64,000 nt of DNA from Sphaerochaeta globosa str. Buddy (GCF_000190435.1 NC_015152.1:626458-690457); one strand, 5' to 3'. Numbered from the stretch's first letter, positions 32,889 through 42,551 are shown. Notes: a model not told the origin generated them from the sequence alone. Made by a program: numbers and translations.

Positions 32889-34097
32889 ATGGAAATGCTC
32901 ATCAAAAAACGTGATCTCTACTTACATCAACTCATTGCTTACCGGGATACCCCTCTTATCAAAGTAATTACAGGCATTCGTAGGTGCGGCAAATCCATGT
33001 TGCTTGAACTATGGAAACAGGAACTGCTGTCCAGCGGTGTGCCTGCAAAAAACATCATTCATATTAATTTTGAATCCATGCAGTTCGACAACATCAGGGA
33101 TTACCGTGCTCTCTACTTCTTGGTGGAAAAGCAATTGCAATCAACTCGCAACTACCTCATGCTGGATGAGATTCAGCAGGTGATCGATTGGCAGAAAGCG
33201 GTAAACGCACTCATGGTGGACAAGGATATCGATATCTATATCACCGGTTCGAACGATAATCTGCTTTCTTCTGAACTCTCCACACTCATTACCGGTCGGT
33301 ATGTGGAGATTAAGATGTTCCCGCTCTCCTTCAAGGAGTTTCTGGATTTCAAGGAACTGGAAAAAGGTCTATCCCAGCAGGAGAATTTCGATTCCTACAT
33401 TAAGTACGGTTCAATGCCGGCAGTCTCTTCGCTCCCCTTGGATGGCCAGGTGATCGCGAACTTTTTGCAAGGAATCTACAATACTGTAATCCTCAAGGAT
33501 GTCATCCAGCGCAACGTGGTGAAGGATACCATGCTCCTGGAATCGGTGTTGCACTATCTCATGCAGAATATTGGATCCCTATTTTCCTCCAAGAAGGTCA
33601 GCGAAGCCTGCTCCATCGGGAGCCGGAAGACCAATCTTGAAGCGGTGGAAGAGTACTTGTATATGTTCGAACAGGCTTTCGTTATTTATAAAGCAGAGCA
33701 GTTCGACATCAAGAAGAATCTGATCAATCCCAATTTGGCAAAGTATTATATTGTTGATACGGGAATTTGGCATGCAATCCTCGGATATCATGCCCTTACC
33801 ACCAGTGTTTTGATTGAAAATATTGTCTATCTTGAATTGTTGAGAAGGAACTTTGAAGTTTTTGTAGGTAAACTCGATTCCAAGGAGATTACGTTCATCG
33901 CCAATCGTCACGACCTGCAGATGTATGTACAGGTTATGGCTACCTGTTCAGACGAGACCCTTCTTACTGAAAAGCTTGCATCCCTGAAGGAAGTCAATGG
34001 CACTTCCAAAAAGTTGATTCTCACTCTCGATTGCGACACCCTCCCTACCATTGAGGGAGTAGTAGTGAAAAACGTACTCGATTTTCTTTTGGAATAG
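32889..34097 (+). CDS. AAA-family ATPase with DUF4143 domain
   Basis: 402 residues. Walker A GIRRCGKSM near residue 28 and Walker B YLMLDEIQQV near residue 92 lie in the AAA_14 domain; ITGSNDNLLSSELSTLITGRY is the family's sensor region. The DUF4143 domain (about 200-350) ends with LLRRNFEVFVGK. It is common in gut and sediment bacteria, in many copies, with no established role. A TATACT box at about 32876 may be its promoter. Confidence 0.85.
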   Translation: MEMLIKKRDLYLHQLIAYRDTPLIKVITGIRRCGKSMLLELWKQELLSSGVPAKNIIHINFESMQFDNIRDYRALYFLVEKQLQSTRNYLMLDEIQQVIDWQKAVNALMVDKDIDIYITGSNDNLLSSELSTLITGRYVEIKMFPLSFKEFLDFKELEKGLSQQENFDSYIKYGSMPAVSSLPLDGQVIANFLQGIYNTVILKDVIQRNVVKDTMLLESVLHYLMQNIGSLFSSKKVSEACSIGSRKTNLEAVEEYLYMFEQAFVIYKAEQFDIKKNLINPNLAKYYIVDTGIWHAILGYHALTTSVLIENIVYLELLRRNFEVFVGKLDSKEITFIANRHDLQMYVQVMATCSDETLLTEKLASLKEVNGTSKKLILTLDCDTLPTIEGVVVKNVLDFLLE

Positions 34098-34127
34098 TGC
34101 TCACCACACAGGATGCCTATACTGCAA

Positions 34128-34847
34128 CTATGTTGCAGTATATTGTGGCAGAAGTCGTTCGAATTCTTCTCTCACTACTTCGTAGCACTCACACACCCGG
34201 GCCTCAAGCCCAGGACGATCCAACACCGTAATACAACCTCTACTATATTGGATTAACCCAGCACTTTGTAGCTTTCCTGCTGCCTCGGTCACGCCTTCAC
34301 GTCGTACACCCAACATATTGGCGATGAGTTCCTGCGTCATTCTCAACGTATTTGACGGTAATCTGTCCAGGCTGAGAAGCAGCCACCTACAGAGCTGTTG
34401 ATCGACTGTATGATGGCGATTGCAGACAGCAGTCTGCGCCATTTGGGTCAGCAAAGCCATGGTGTAGCGCAAAAGCAAATGCTGAAAAGCACCAGAACGT
34501 TTAAACTCGAGCTGCAAGTCTGCCGACGGGAGTCGATAGGCAATTCCCTCGCTTTGCACAACTGCTCGGTTGGGAACGCTATCCCCACCCATGAATAAGG
34601 CAATACCGACGATACCTTCATTGCCGACAACAGATATTTCTGCCGATGCACCATCTTCCATTACATAGAGAAGCGATACGATTGAGTCGATGGGGAAGTA
34701 TACGTATGCCAATTGCCCACCGGACTCGTACAGTGCAGAGCCGAGAGTGAGGGTGACCAGCTCAAGACGACTGGAAATGCGGTCATATTCCGCTTGGGGT
34801 AGAGCAGCGAGTAGTTTGTTTACTTTGGGATTGATTCGATCTGGAAT
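34128..34847 (-). CDS. Crp/Fnr-family transcriptional regulator, apparently with a rare ATT start
   Basis: 239 residues if started at the ATT (34845-34847), five bases after GGAGG. The first ATG/GTG/TTG codon in frame is a TTG at 34712, which has no ribosome site and would remove about 45 residues of the cyclic-nucleotide-binding-type domain, including NKLLAALPQAEYDRI that the family normally has. Beta-roll region up to about residue 150; helix-turn-helix in ELIANMLGVRREGVTEAAGKL. No Fnr-type cysteine cluster. Effector unknown. A strong promoter lies at 34890-34918. Confidence 0.75.
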   Translation of the reverse strand: MPDRINPKVNKLLAALPQAEYDRISSRLELVTLTLGSALYESGGQLAYVYFPIDSIVSLLYVMEDGASAEISVVGNEGIVGIALFMGGDSVPNRAVVQSEGIAYRLPSADLQLEFKRSGAFQHLLLRYTMALLTQMAQTAVCNRHHTVDQQLCRWLLLSLDRLPSNTLRMTQELIANMLGVRREGVTEAAGKLQSAGLIQYSRGCITVLDRPGLEARVCECYEVVREEFERLLPQYTAT

Positions 34848-34889
34848 ACAGTCCTCCCTGTATAATGTATAGTGAAATATTATAAGTAA

Positions 34890-34918
34890 ATAATAGGCTT
34901 TGATACCTTTTTTGTCAA
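34890..34918 (-). promoter_or_regulatory. Promoter of the Crp/Fnr gene
   Basis: TTGACA (34913-34918), 17 bases, TATTAT (34890-34895) on the minus strand. The spacer 34919-35088 is AT-rich and empty. Confidence 0.8.
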
Positions 34919-35088
34919 TGAAGAAACGCGAAAAATGATTGATAGTGATATTTAGTAACAGTATTTAAAAAATACTAATGGATTTTAATTTTTAAGCACT
35001 TTTTATGACAGATATTGAATTCGAGGATGGCATGTCTGCCGCTTTCGAATAAAGAGTTTCACAATTATTAAAAATTGCTGATTCAAAC

Positions 35089-35124
35089 AAAAAAGCGACG
35101 TTGAGTATGGAGTTCTCAACGTCG
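35089..35124 (-). terminator. Terminator of the first DUF3494 lipoprotein gene
   Basis: CGACGTTGAG / CTCAACGTCG with a nine-base loop, followed on the minus strand by six U residues. Confidence 0.85.
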
Positions 35125-35158
35125 GAAGTGATAGGTTCACTCTATCGGATGAAAGGGC

Positions 35159-36253
35159 CTACAGAGTAGGATTAGTCACCGTCGATTGGGCAATTGCAAT
35201 ATTGGTTTGTGCAAGTAATTTGCCGTTGATCGACGAGCCTGTGTTCATCGTAATATTTGTCTCACACAAGACAATGCCCTCGAAATGAGAACCGGTACCC
35301 ATAACCGTCTCTCCTGAAACCTGCCAGAAGATGTTCTTCGCTTGGGCTCCCCCACTGAGGATGACATCAAAATTACTGCTTATGGTGAGGTCTCCGGATA
35401 CCTGGAAAATCCAGACATCGTTTGCTCCACCGTTGATGGTAACATCCGACCCAATGGTGACTGAACTAGTCCATTTGTAAAGGCCTGGGATCAGGCTGAG
35501 AGAACCAATCTCTCCAGCACCATGGTCGAGGAAATTGGGAGTTGATCGGCCGGCTGCATCGGTATACGCAGTCATCATATCCTCAACCGCAGTAGTGAGA
35601 TTGGTGTTTGTAGGAGGTGCCATGTCAGCTGCATAGAGGAAACCAGCTACTTGGAAGGAAGTGGCATACCCGGTGGCATCGGTTTGGGAGAAGCCAGTCA
35701 TATAGGATTCTGCTGCAGGACTTATTCCTACATTGCCGGTGATGATGGAATCGGGAACGGTCGAAATTGCTGATTTTGCCAAAATTACATAGTTTGCAGC
35801 AGTTCTCAAATTCACCGGTGCGGGACCACTACCAGCGGCTGCCGTGGTGAACGTCCAGACTTTCGACTCCGAAAGGCCGGTCCCTTCAGTATTCTTTACG
35901 TCAGTCGTCAACGTTGCCGTGTAGGCTGTCGTATTGAGAAGGTTTGCCGAGGGGGCGAATATCGCTTTTTTGTTGGGAGCATCGTAGGTCACTATACCTG
36001 CAACACTTGTTGTCCCATCGCTTACCAGAAAGGTCCCGCTGGTGATGGTGGCGGGATCGACCGGTTCATTGAAGATTGCACTGATTGTCCCGTTGATGGC
36101 AGCACCCGTCGATGTATTGTCGGGGAGCGTGGAACTTACAACGGGGGCATCCAGTGTAAGGATGTCAGCTTTGCATCCAACGAAGGCTGTTGCAATCGTG
36201 AGTATTGCCAGCAGCACGATTAGGAAACGTTGCGTGATTTTTACTTTTTTCAT
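35159..36253 (-). CDS. Lipoprotein with Ig-like (Big_5) and DUF3494 ice-binding-type domains
   Basis: 364 residues. Lipobox AFVGC places the lipidated Cys near residue 27. A Big_5-type Ig domain (about 38-140; SSTLPDNTSTGAAINGTISAIFNE ... VWTFTT) is followed by DUF3494 (about 150-364) with LRTAANYVILAKSAIS, GNVGISPA, NDVWIFQVSGDL and SINGKLLAQTNIA. The repeated beta-helix turns are typical of ice-binding proteins. GGAGG precedes the ATG. First of three paralogues on this strand; it probably sits on the cell surface. An adhesin role is an alternative to ice binding. Confidence 0.88.
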   Translation of the reverse strand: MKKVKITQRFLIVLLAILTIATAFVGCKADILTLDAPVVSSTLPDNTSTGAAINGTISAIFNEPVDPATITSGTFLVSDGTTSVAGIVTYDAPNKKAIFAPSANLLNTTAYTATLTTDVKNTEGTGLSESKVWTFTTAAAGSGPAPVNLRTAANYVILAKSAISTVPDSIITGNVGISPAAESYMTGFSQTDATGYATSFQVAGFLYAADMAPPTNTNLTTAVEDMMTAYTDAAGRSTPNFLDHGAGEIGSLSLIPGLYKWTSSVTIGSDVTINGGANDVWIFQVSGDLTISSNFDVILSGGAQAKNIFWQVSGETVMGTGSHFEGIVLCETNITMNTGSSINGKLLAQTNIAIAQSTVTNPTL

Positions 36254-36384
36254 TGAAATCCTCCAGATTTCTCGTGAATGAAGGACGAGAGGCAGATGGT
36301 TTCCAAGCTATAGATGACTGGAAACAATTCCGCTTCACCTCTGCTGGAATCACAGGTTCGAAAATTGGTAGAAAGGAAAGGAGC

Positions 36385-36417
36385 CTGACGCTGAGGGGAA
36401 ATCCCGATCAGCGTCAG
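36385..36417 (-). terminator. Hairpin after the second DUF3494 lipoprotein gene
   Basis: CTGACGCTGA / TCAGCGTCAG with a 13-base loop; the following pyrimidine run is weak. Confidence 0.6.
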
Positions 36418-36462
36418 ATTCCAATGGCAAATCTGCCAGTTTACTGGAAAGAATCCAGGAGG

Positions 36463-37797
36463 CTAGAGAATCGTGGGTTCTAATACAGTCGCAGCATCAA
36501 GAGTGACCTGCGTCTGAGCCAACAACCTACCGTTGATGGATGAACCTGTCTGTAAGACGATATCGGTTTGACTTAAGATAACTCCTTCCATGTGGGAACG
36601 TTCTCCTAGCGTTGCAATGCCTGCAACCTGCCAGAAAATGTTCTCAGGTTTTGCACCTCCGGTCAGCAGGACTTCAAAGTCACTAGCCATGTTGAGGTCT
36701 CCAGATATCTGGAATATCCAAATATCATTCGCATCGCCGTTGAGGGTAAGGTCTGCACCGATTCCAACTGTGCCATCCCATTTGTAAAGGCCGGGAGCCA
36801 GTATCAATCCACCGATCGCTCCTGTACCCAAATTCAACTCATCAGGAGTTGGGCGAGCAGCTGCATCATTGTATGCAGTTATCATGTTTGCCACTGCCGT
36901 AGTGAGGTTTGCAGGTGTAGGATCTGCCATATCAGCTGCATAGACAGAGCCAGTGACCAGTGAGGAGGTAGCGTACCCGGTTGCGTCGACTAAGGCGAAA
37001 CCTGTAATGAACGTAGTAGCATACGGGCTTATTCCGAGATCACCAGTTACATGTGTTACACCTGTTGTGGAGATTAAGGTCTCAGCCAGGATGACATAAT
37101 CAGCTGCGGTACCGAGCTCTACACGAGCCAAGGGAGCTGCTGAAGTTGCAGGGAACACTGCAGTTACGACACCACTGTTAACAAGGTTGGTTGCTGTGTC
37201 TGCTCCACTTACCGTGAAAGCGTCGGCTGCAACACCGGTTGTGGTATACCCTGCTTTCGGTGCCAGGGTAATAGTCGCAGTATATACGGTTGAACCGGCA
37301 TAGGGACTGTCAGAAGGCGCCCATGTGATGGTTGCTGTATATTGGTCGGTTTCGACAACGGTCAAATCGGGGGTAACACTGCGTACAGGAGCTGTTACAC
37401 CAGTGATGGCTGCGATGTTGATTGCTACGTTCGGAGCAGTTACGGTGATCGTAAGAATTCCTTCGTAAGCGGAATCGTCATTCGCAGTCGCCTTGACGGA
37501 GACCGTACCTACTGCGGTTGCTGTGAGCAACCCTGTTGTGCTAATGGTTGCGGTTCCGCTTCCTGAAGCAACGGACCAAGTTACGCTTGCGTCGGTTGCA
37601 TCGAGGGGAAGAACAGCCGCACTCATTTGCAGCGTTTCGCCATTTGAAACGGTAATTGCATCAGCTGCTCCCGTGATAGTAATTCCCGTCACGTTAATGG
37701 GCAGTGTGGTGTCGTTTGAACACCCTACGGCAAACGAGAGAATGCCGACTATGGCAAAAAGAAACACATACTTTGTAAGATTTTTTAATGTATTCAT
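36463..37797 (-). CDS. Lipoprotein with Big_2 domain, linker domain and DUF3494 ice-binding-type domain
   Basis: 444 residues. Lipobox FAVGC (Cys near 26). Big_2 domain (about 35-117; GITITGAADAITVSNGETLQ ... VKATANDDS). A second beta domain of about 100 residues (ITWAPSDSPYAGSTVYTATI) resembles spirochaete surface repeats. DUF3494 from about 230 (LGTAADYVILAETLIS, GDLGISPYATTFITGF, NDIWIFQISGDL). GGAGG before the ATG with the same leader as the 35159 gene. Longer stalk than its neighbour. Confidence 0.88.
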   Translation of the reverse strand: MNTLKNLTKYVFLFAIVGILSFAVGCSNDTTLPINVTGITITGAADAITVSNGETLQMSAAVLPLDATDASVTWSVASGSGTATISTTGLLTATAVGTVSVKATANDDSAYEGILTITVTAPNVAINIAAITGVTAPVRSVTPDLTVVETDQYTATITWAPSDSPYAGSTVYTATITLAPKAGYTTTGVAADAFTVSGADTATNLVNSGVVTAVFPATSAAPLARVELGTAADYVILAETLISTTGVTHVTGDLGISPYATTFITGFALVDATGYATSSLVTGSVYAADMADPTPANLTTAVANMITAYNDAAARPTPDELNLGTGAIGGLILAPGLYKWDGTVGIGADLTLNGDANDIWIFQISGDLNMASDFEVLLTGGAKPENIFWQVAGIATLGERSHMEGVILSQTDIVLQTGSSINGRLLAQTQVTLDAATVLEPTIL

Positions 37798-37998
37798 TGA
37801 AATCCTCCTGATTTCTTGTGAATTAATGAAGGAGCATAGTGTTACACTCCTATCTGATCACCGGCATGAAGCCTCCAGGGGACTTCATAAACCTCCTTTT
37901 GAATTGTCACGTTGTTTCTCATAATTCCAACACGCAATGCTGAAAGCTGGTCCATTCAGAGGAACTGCTCAGAAAAACTTGGTTGCAAGAGAGGCTAG

Positions 37999-38028
37999 AG
38001 CATCGGGGATATTTCGATCCCCGATGCT
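37999..38028 (-). terminator. Hairpin after the third DUF3494 lipoprotein gene
   Basis: AGCATCGGGGA / TCCCCGATGCT with an eight-base loop; no U-run follows. Confidence 0.55.
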
Positions 38029-38039
38029 TTCGCGCGATT

Positions 38040-39986
38040 CTAGAGCGGGGTGACTGTGGCTGTGTCTAGGGTGACCTGCGTTTGGGCTAATAACTTTCCG
38101 TGAACAGATGAACCCGTCTCGAGAACTATCTGAGTCATACTCATAATGATTCCTTCAAAGTGTGCACCAGTTCCCAGGGTCACGATTCCCGCTACTTGCC
38201 AGAAAATGTTTTTGGCTTGAGCACCGTCGGTCAGCATAACTCTTGCTCCGCTGCTGGCGGTAAGATTGTCCGCAATCTGGAAAATCCAGACATCGTTCAC
38301 ACCACCTTGCAAGGTGATATCCGTTGCCATGGTGACAACCGTTTCCCACTTGTAAATACCAGGGGCAAACGTTTGTCCTCCGATGATTCCACCGGCAGTG
38401 CCGGAGACAATTGCATAATCCACTCTTCCTGCTGCTTCAACGTACGCTGCTTCCACATCCGAAATTGCTGTGGTCAATTTGGAAGGAGTAGGGGCCTGCA
38501 TGTCAGAAGCATAGATTTTACCTGTTACATAGATTGAATCTGCAGAGGTCCCATCCAGGGAAAGCGTCTCAGAGAATCCTGTCAGGTCGACAAGAGACTG
38601 TGGACTCACCCCGATATCTCCGGTGATCAGCGTATTACCTGTATTGGTGATTGCTGACTTCGCAAGAATGGCGAAGTTGGACGCAGTTCTCAGGTTGATG
38701 AGAGCCGGGCCGACTCCTGCAAGAACCGCAGAAGCAGTAGTGAATGTCCATACCTTGTCCTCTAGCATCTCAGCGCCGGCAAAATCAGTAACTGCAGCGC
38801 TAATCGTAGCAGTATAGAGTGTGTCGTAGAGCAAGTCGGTAGAAGGGTTGAAGGATACAGTTCTGTTGGCTACATCATAGGAGAGAACTCCAGAGATTTC
38901 ACTTCCAGCAGCACTCACGATGAAATTAGCGGGGATGACCACGGAATCACCATCCATGATCTCATTGAAAGAGGCTTGGATATCAGTGGTGATCGCGACT
39001 CCCGTAGCTTCATGCAAGGGGAAAGTGGAAGCTACGAGGGGACGAGCATTGACGGTAATCATCTTCGTACCTTCAACCAGTGAGTCGTCATTTGCCGTTG
39101 CTTTTACAATGACAGTTCCTTCACTCAAGCCAAGCAGCAATCCATGTATATCAATGGATGCAGTTCCTGTACCTGCTGCAACCGACCAAGTTACACTTGT
39201 ATCTTCGGCAGTAAGAGGGGCTACTGTTTTATTCATTTGCAACGTTTCATCAAGAATGACCTGGACGATGTCTCCATCGGTGGTAACCGTAATGGAAGCG
39301 ACCATCAATACCCCTTGCCTAACCGCTAATTCCACGGTTGGAACGGCCAGGTTATTGGCATTGGTAGCCCCTACGGGGAGATCACCCCAGACTGCAGTGA
39401 AGGTGTAATCAGCTGCTACCGCTGGATTGTACGTATCCGTATCCAACCAGGTCAGCGGCACATTCTTAATCTGTGCATCCTCCAAGGTCACGGAAATCTG
39501 AATCGGCAATACTGCGATTACCGCAGCTGCTTCGGCATATTGCACATTGTTGTTGGCTATATCTCCTGTTTGCGTAAGGGTTATGCCCGCGAACGATGCC
39601 ATCGGAGAGGGTAGTCCTGTATAGGCTGTTACCGTCACTTCAAGAGACCCCGTGATAGTGGATCCATCGTTGGCAGTCGCTATAACGCTAACCGATCCAA
39701 CTTCTGTCGCTGTCAACAATCCGCTTTCACTGATGGTGGCCAAACCTGTCCCTGCCTGTACCGACCAAGTGAAACTTGCATCAAGTGCATCATTTGGCAG
39801 GACTACTGCACTCATCTGCAGCGTTGATCCATCAACTACGGTGATTGCATCACCTGCTCCGTTGACTGTGATACTGGCCACACTGATCGGTGGTGTGATT
39901 TTTTCTGAACATCCCACCAGGAAAGTGAGACTGAGAAGTATCACAAAGGTGGTCAGTATTCTTAGATATTTCATTGTAGTGCTCAT
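38040..39986 (-). CDS. Long lipoprotein with two Big_2, one Big_5 and a DUF3494 ice-binding-type domain
   Basis: 648 residues, GGAGG before the ATG. Lipobox FLVGC (Cys near 26). Order: Big_2 (about 35-117), a linker beta domain (about 125-205), a second Big_2 (about 213-308), Big_5 (about 310-415; STFPLHEATGVAITTDIQAS) and DUF3494 (about 425-648; LRTASNFAILAKSAI, GDIGVSPQSLVDLTGF). The Big_5 plus DUF3494 half matches the 35159 protein and the Big_2 half matches the 36463 protein. It looks like a mosaic of the two with the longest stalk. Confidence 0.88.
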   Translation of the reverse strand: MSTTMKYLRILTTFVILLSLTFLVGCSEKITPPISVASITVNGAGDAITVVDGSTLQMSAVVLPNDALDASFTWSVQAGTGLATISESGLLTATEVGSVSVIATANDGSTITGSLEVTVTAYTGLPSPMASFAGITLTQTGDIANNNVQYAEAAAVIAVLPIQISVTLEDAQIKNVPLTWLDTDTYNPAVAADYTFTAVWGDLPVGATNANNLAVPTVELAVRQGVLMVASITVTTDGDIVQVILDETLQMNKTVAPLTAEDTSVTWSVAAGTGTASIDIHGLLLGLSEGTVIVKATANDDSLVEGTKMITVNARPLVASTFPLHEATGVAITTDIQASFNEIMDGDSVVIPANFIVSAAGSEISGVLSYDVANRTVSFNPSTDLLYDTLYTATISAAVTDFAGAEMLEDKVWTFTTASAVLAGVGPALINLRTASNFAILAKSAITNTGNTLITGDIGVSPQSLVDLTGFSETLSLDGTSADSIYVTGKIYASDMQAPTPSKLTTAISDVEAAYVEAAGRVDYAIVSGTAGGIIGGQTFAPGIYKWETVVTMATDITLQGGVNDVWIFQIADNLTASSGARVMLTDGAQAKNIFWQVAGIVTLGTGAHFEGIIMSMTQIVLETGSSVHGKLLAQTQVTLDTATVTPL

Positions 39987-40237
39987 GAATAACCTCCAGA
40001 TTATTTATGTTTCGTAATGAACATGATGTAGCACTTGTTCTGTGCCACGTATGGAGTCATCAAGAGATTTCACGTACCACCTTTCTCCAGAAAGTGTTAG
40101 CGTTATTGATTCCTTGTAGGCTCATGGATGGATCAGCTACCTAAAATATGAAAAGGGTTAGCTGACATCTTGTTTGCACGCTAAATACATACTGCACCAA
40201 GTCTTACACACTTGGTATAGTCAGTTTTCTGCTTATG

Positions 40238-40786
40238 TTAAAATCGTAATTTGGCACCTATTCCAATGAGACAGGTTTCTTTCAGATATTCCTTGTCCAA
40301 CGTGGATATATTGCTGAAGAACTCATCGACATCCGGAATCAGAAGGGTGATTCCAGGTCCGACTGAGAACCAATCGGTGATGTTGATATCGAAGCCTGCA
40401 CGAAAGTTGTAGGCGAAGTTGCTCGTCCCGCTTACTGAAGAATCGTCGGTTAGGGCTAAGAGATAGCCAGGCCCTGTTGCAACATAAGGTTCGATCAAGC
40501 CCAGGGGAGCGCGCAGCACTACTTCTGCTACTACTGAGAGATACTCCTGACCTCTGGAATAACCGGTAAGGGAGAATCCCAACCAAGGTTTCACATTCAA
40601 TTGGAATCGAAGTGTAGGTACATACTCCTCAAAATCCTGTTCCTGAAGATCGTCATAGGCATAGTTCATGACAACACCAATATCAAACTTACTTGCAGTG
40701 TCTTCTTCTGTTAGTTCTTCTGCACTGAGAAATCCAGCAAAAACAACCATTAATGCGAGAATGAGAACGAGTACCTTTTTATGCAT
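40238..40786 (-). CDS. Outer-membrane beta-barrel protein
   Basis: 182 residues. Signal peptide MHKKVLVLILALMVVFAGFLSA with cleavage near residue 22. The mature part alternates polar and aromatic residues (FDIGVVMNYAYDDL, LRFQLNVKPWLGFSLTGYSR, NFAYNFRAGFDINITDWFSVGPG) and ends in IGIGAKLRF with a terminal Phe, the usual export signal of outer-membrane barrels. An eight-strand porin-like or OmpA-like barrel is plausible. Not clearly in an operon with the lipoproteins upstream. Confidence 0.8.
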   Translation of the reverse strand: MHKKVLVLILALMVVFAGFLSAEELTEEDTASKFDIGVVMNYAYDDLQEQDFEEYVPTLRFQLNVKPWLGFSLTGYSRGQEYLSVVAEVVLRAPLGLIEPYVATGPGYLLALTDDSSVSGTSNFAYNFRAGFDINITDWFSVGPGITLLIPDVDEFFSNISTLDKEYLKETCLIGIGAKLRF

Positions 40787-41365
40787 AGTATCCCTCCGGG
40801 GATATTAATATCTTTCTGGAAGCATCCAGATCGATTAACCGCCATATAGTTGTTTGCTATAGATTTTGGAAGACTCAGTAGGCTTGGACTCAGGTCATCT
40901 GCTGCTAGAAACGTATTCTGCTCCTACCTTTTTCTTGGGGCAGGCGATACTGCGCAATGCAAGTTCATCCAGTCAATGGTATACATTGGGCTTTCGATGA
41001 AGTTGTCACTACAGTAGGGTGCTGATGATGCTGTGTTCCTGATGAAATTTGTGCCAGAGTATTGGCTGCAAGGACCTTTGCCTTGGAAACAAAACTGTTG
41101 GAAAACGTATGCCGGCTTCTGAGGGTGTTCCCGTATATGGGTTAGGTATCAGAAACTCTGGGAAGAAGCTTCATGCTCTGAAGATTCCTTCTCAACTACA
41201 ACTGTAGTGCATAAGTATATGAATGTCAATCAATAACTATCAATAACTAATAAATAAAATTAATATATATCAAAAAAAATTAGTAAAAGATAATTAACAA
41301 CAATATTTGTATATATTTAACAAATTTTAATATTTTACAGTATTTATCAGTTACTAGTTGATTGT
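40787..41365. other. Intergenic region without a recognisable gene
   Basis: The first half has ordinary composition with no convincing frame or motif. From about 41215 to 41350 it is extremely AT-rich with TAATA and ATATAT runs. No repeat element of the dispersed family is present. Confidence 0.6.
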
Positions 41366-41392
41366 TTGCTGAACATAGCTGATACTATTTGT

Positions 41393-41602
41393 ATGTTGCC
41401 AATAAAAGATGAAGTATTAACCTTGCAGGAATGTTCTGCCTATCTTAAGATTGCAGAATCAACAATTTATGTGCTCGCACGCAAAGGAAAAATCCCCTGC
41501 CAGAAGGTGGGGAGAAACTGGCGTTTCAGTAAAGACGCCCTGGATCGTTGGTTGAGAGGTGAGGATATTTTAAGTCCTCCTTCTGATTCTTCTATCCGAT
41601 AA
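41393..41602 (+). CDS. Small helix-turn-helix DNA-binding protein (excisionase-like)
   Basis: 69 residues from the ATG at 41393. VLTLQECSAYLKIAESTIYVLARKGKIPCQKVGRNWRF matches the HTH_17 family of MerR-like binders found in excisionases and small regulators. No ribosome site precedes the ATG, and a TACTAT box lies four bases upstream, so a leaderless message is possible. A TTG at 41366 is an alternative start. No integrase is near, so a regulatory role is as likely as a recombination role. Confidence 0.75.
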   Translation: MLPIKDEVLTLQECSAYLKIAESTIYVLARKGKIPCQKVGRNWRFSKDALDRWLRGEDILSPPSDSSIR

Positions 41603-41623
41603 TATAGATTCCTGCACTCAGGC

Positions 41624-41660
41624 AAAAAAACAGGGACTCTTTGGAGCCCCCGCTTTTTTA
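41624..41660. terminator. Terminator between convergent genes
   Basis: GGGACTC / GAGCCCC with one mismatch, an A7 run before and T6 after; works in both directions. Confidence 0.7.
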
Positions 41661-41729
41661 TCTATTTTAAATTTGCATTTCTTATCTCACCTGGAATGCA
41701 GTGTGAGTAATACCGTATACATAGAGGTT

Positions 41730-42512
41730 TTATTGTGCTAGGTATGATATTGCTACGCTTGCACTAACGGCCCTTCCCTGGGCATCGAATATATCCAGCA
41801 ATCGTAGATCGACAGATATATAGATTGCTTGTAAGAATTGGACTGGCCGTAGTCTCAATCCCATATTGAGCATTCCTCGGGATTTTGCATTGCCACCGCT
41901 TGGGGATGCGCTGTACGAAGCGTTTCCGAAATCAATCAGGAAATCGATTTTTCGATTGAGTGCTTTCGGTAGGAAGGGCATCTGATACCCCATTCCAAAA
42001 TCGATGTTGCTTGTCAAAGGACCGTCAAAGGTGTAGCCGATCAGAAGGGTGGTTTTTGAAGGCCACTCGATGAACGAACTGTTGAAGGTTGAAGCCAAAT
42101 AGAGTTGGGCAGCCAAGTTTGTGGTAGTTGTTGCATTTAATAGTTGTCCAACCACACCGAATGTCAAGGAACTATTCTGCCCCCGAGCGATTCTCCACTT
42201 CCCACCCAACAGTACATCGACCTCATTTGAAATATCCACAGCCAGGCTCATTTCCAGATTGCTGGCAAATCCCATTTGGATGTAGGGCACATGAGCATAG
42301 GTACCGGTAAAGATTCCAGAGTATCCGGTTGTGATGGATGTTCTTCTTCCACTCCAAGCCGTTTCGGCGCTGGGAATGACAATGTAGCCGTTTGCACCGC
42401 TGATCGTTGCATTGCCGGCATCTGATACTTGACCTGAAGGAAAATCGAGTGCAGAAAGAAAAACCGTCGTCAGCAACAGAAGGCTTATGCATAGATTTTT
42501 TTTCATTTGCAT
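41730..42512 (-). CDS. Outer-membrane beta-barrel protein
   Basis: 260 residues from the ATG at 42512, six bases after AGGAGG. Signal peptide MQMKKNLCISLLLLTTVFLSA. Mature part: GANGYIVIPSAETAWSGRRTSITTGY, then repeated amphipathic strands (LTFGVVGQLL, GLRLRPVQFLQAIYISVDLRL). It resembles the uncharacterised spirochaete barrel family that starts with a VIPSAET-type motif. The downstream end VSASVAISYLAQ lacks a terminal aromatic residue. Function unknown. Confidence 0.75.
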   Translation of the reverse strand: MQMKKNLCISLLLLTTVFLSALDFPSGQVSDAGNATISGANGYIVIPSAETAWSGRRTSITTGYSGIFTGTYAHVPYIQMGFASNLEMSLAVDISNEVDVLLGGKWRIARGQNSSLTFGVVGQLLNATTTTNLAAQLYLASTFNSSFIEWPSKTTLLIGYTFDGPLTSNIDFGMGYQMPFLPKALNRKIDFLIDFGNASYSASPSGGNAKSRGMLNMGLRLRPVQFLQAIYISVDLRLLDIFDAQGRAVSASVAISYLAQ

Positions 42513-42551
42513 GGTGATCCTCCTATCGAATTGCAATTCTGCATTTCGGAT

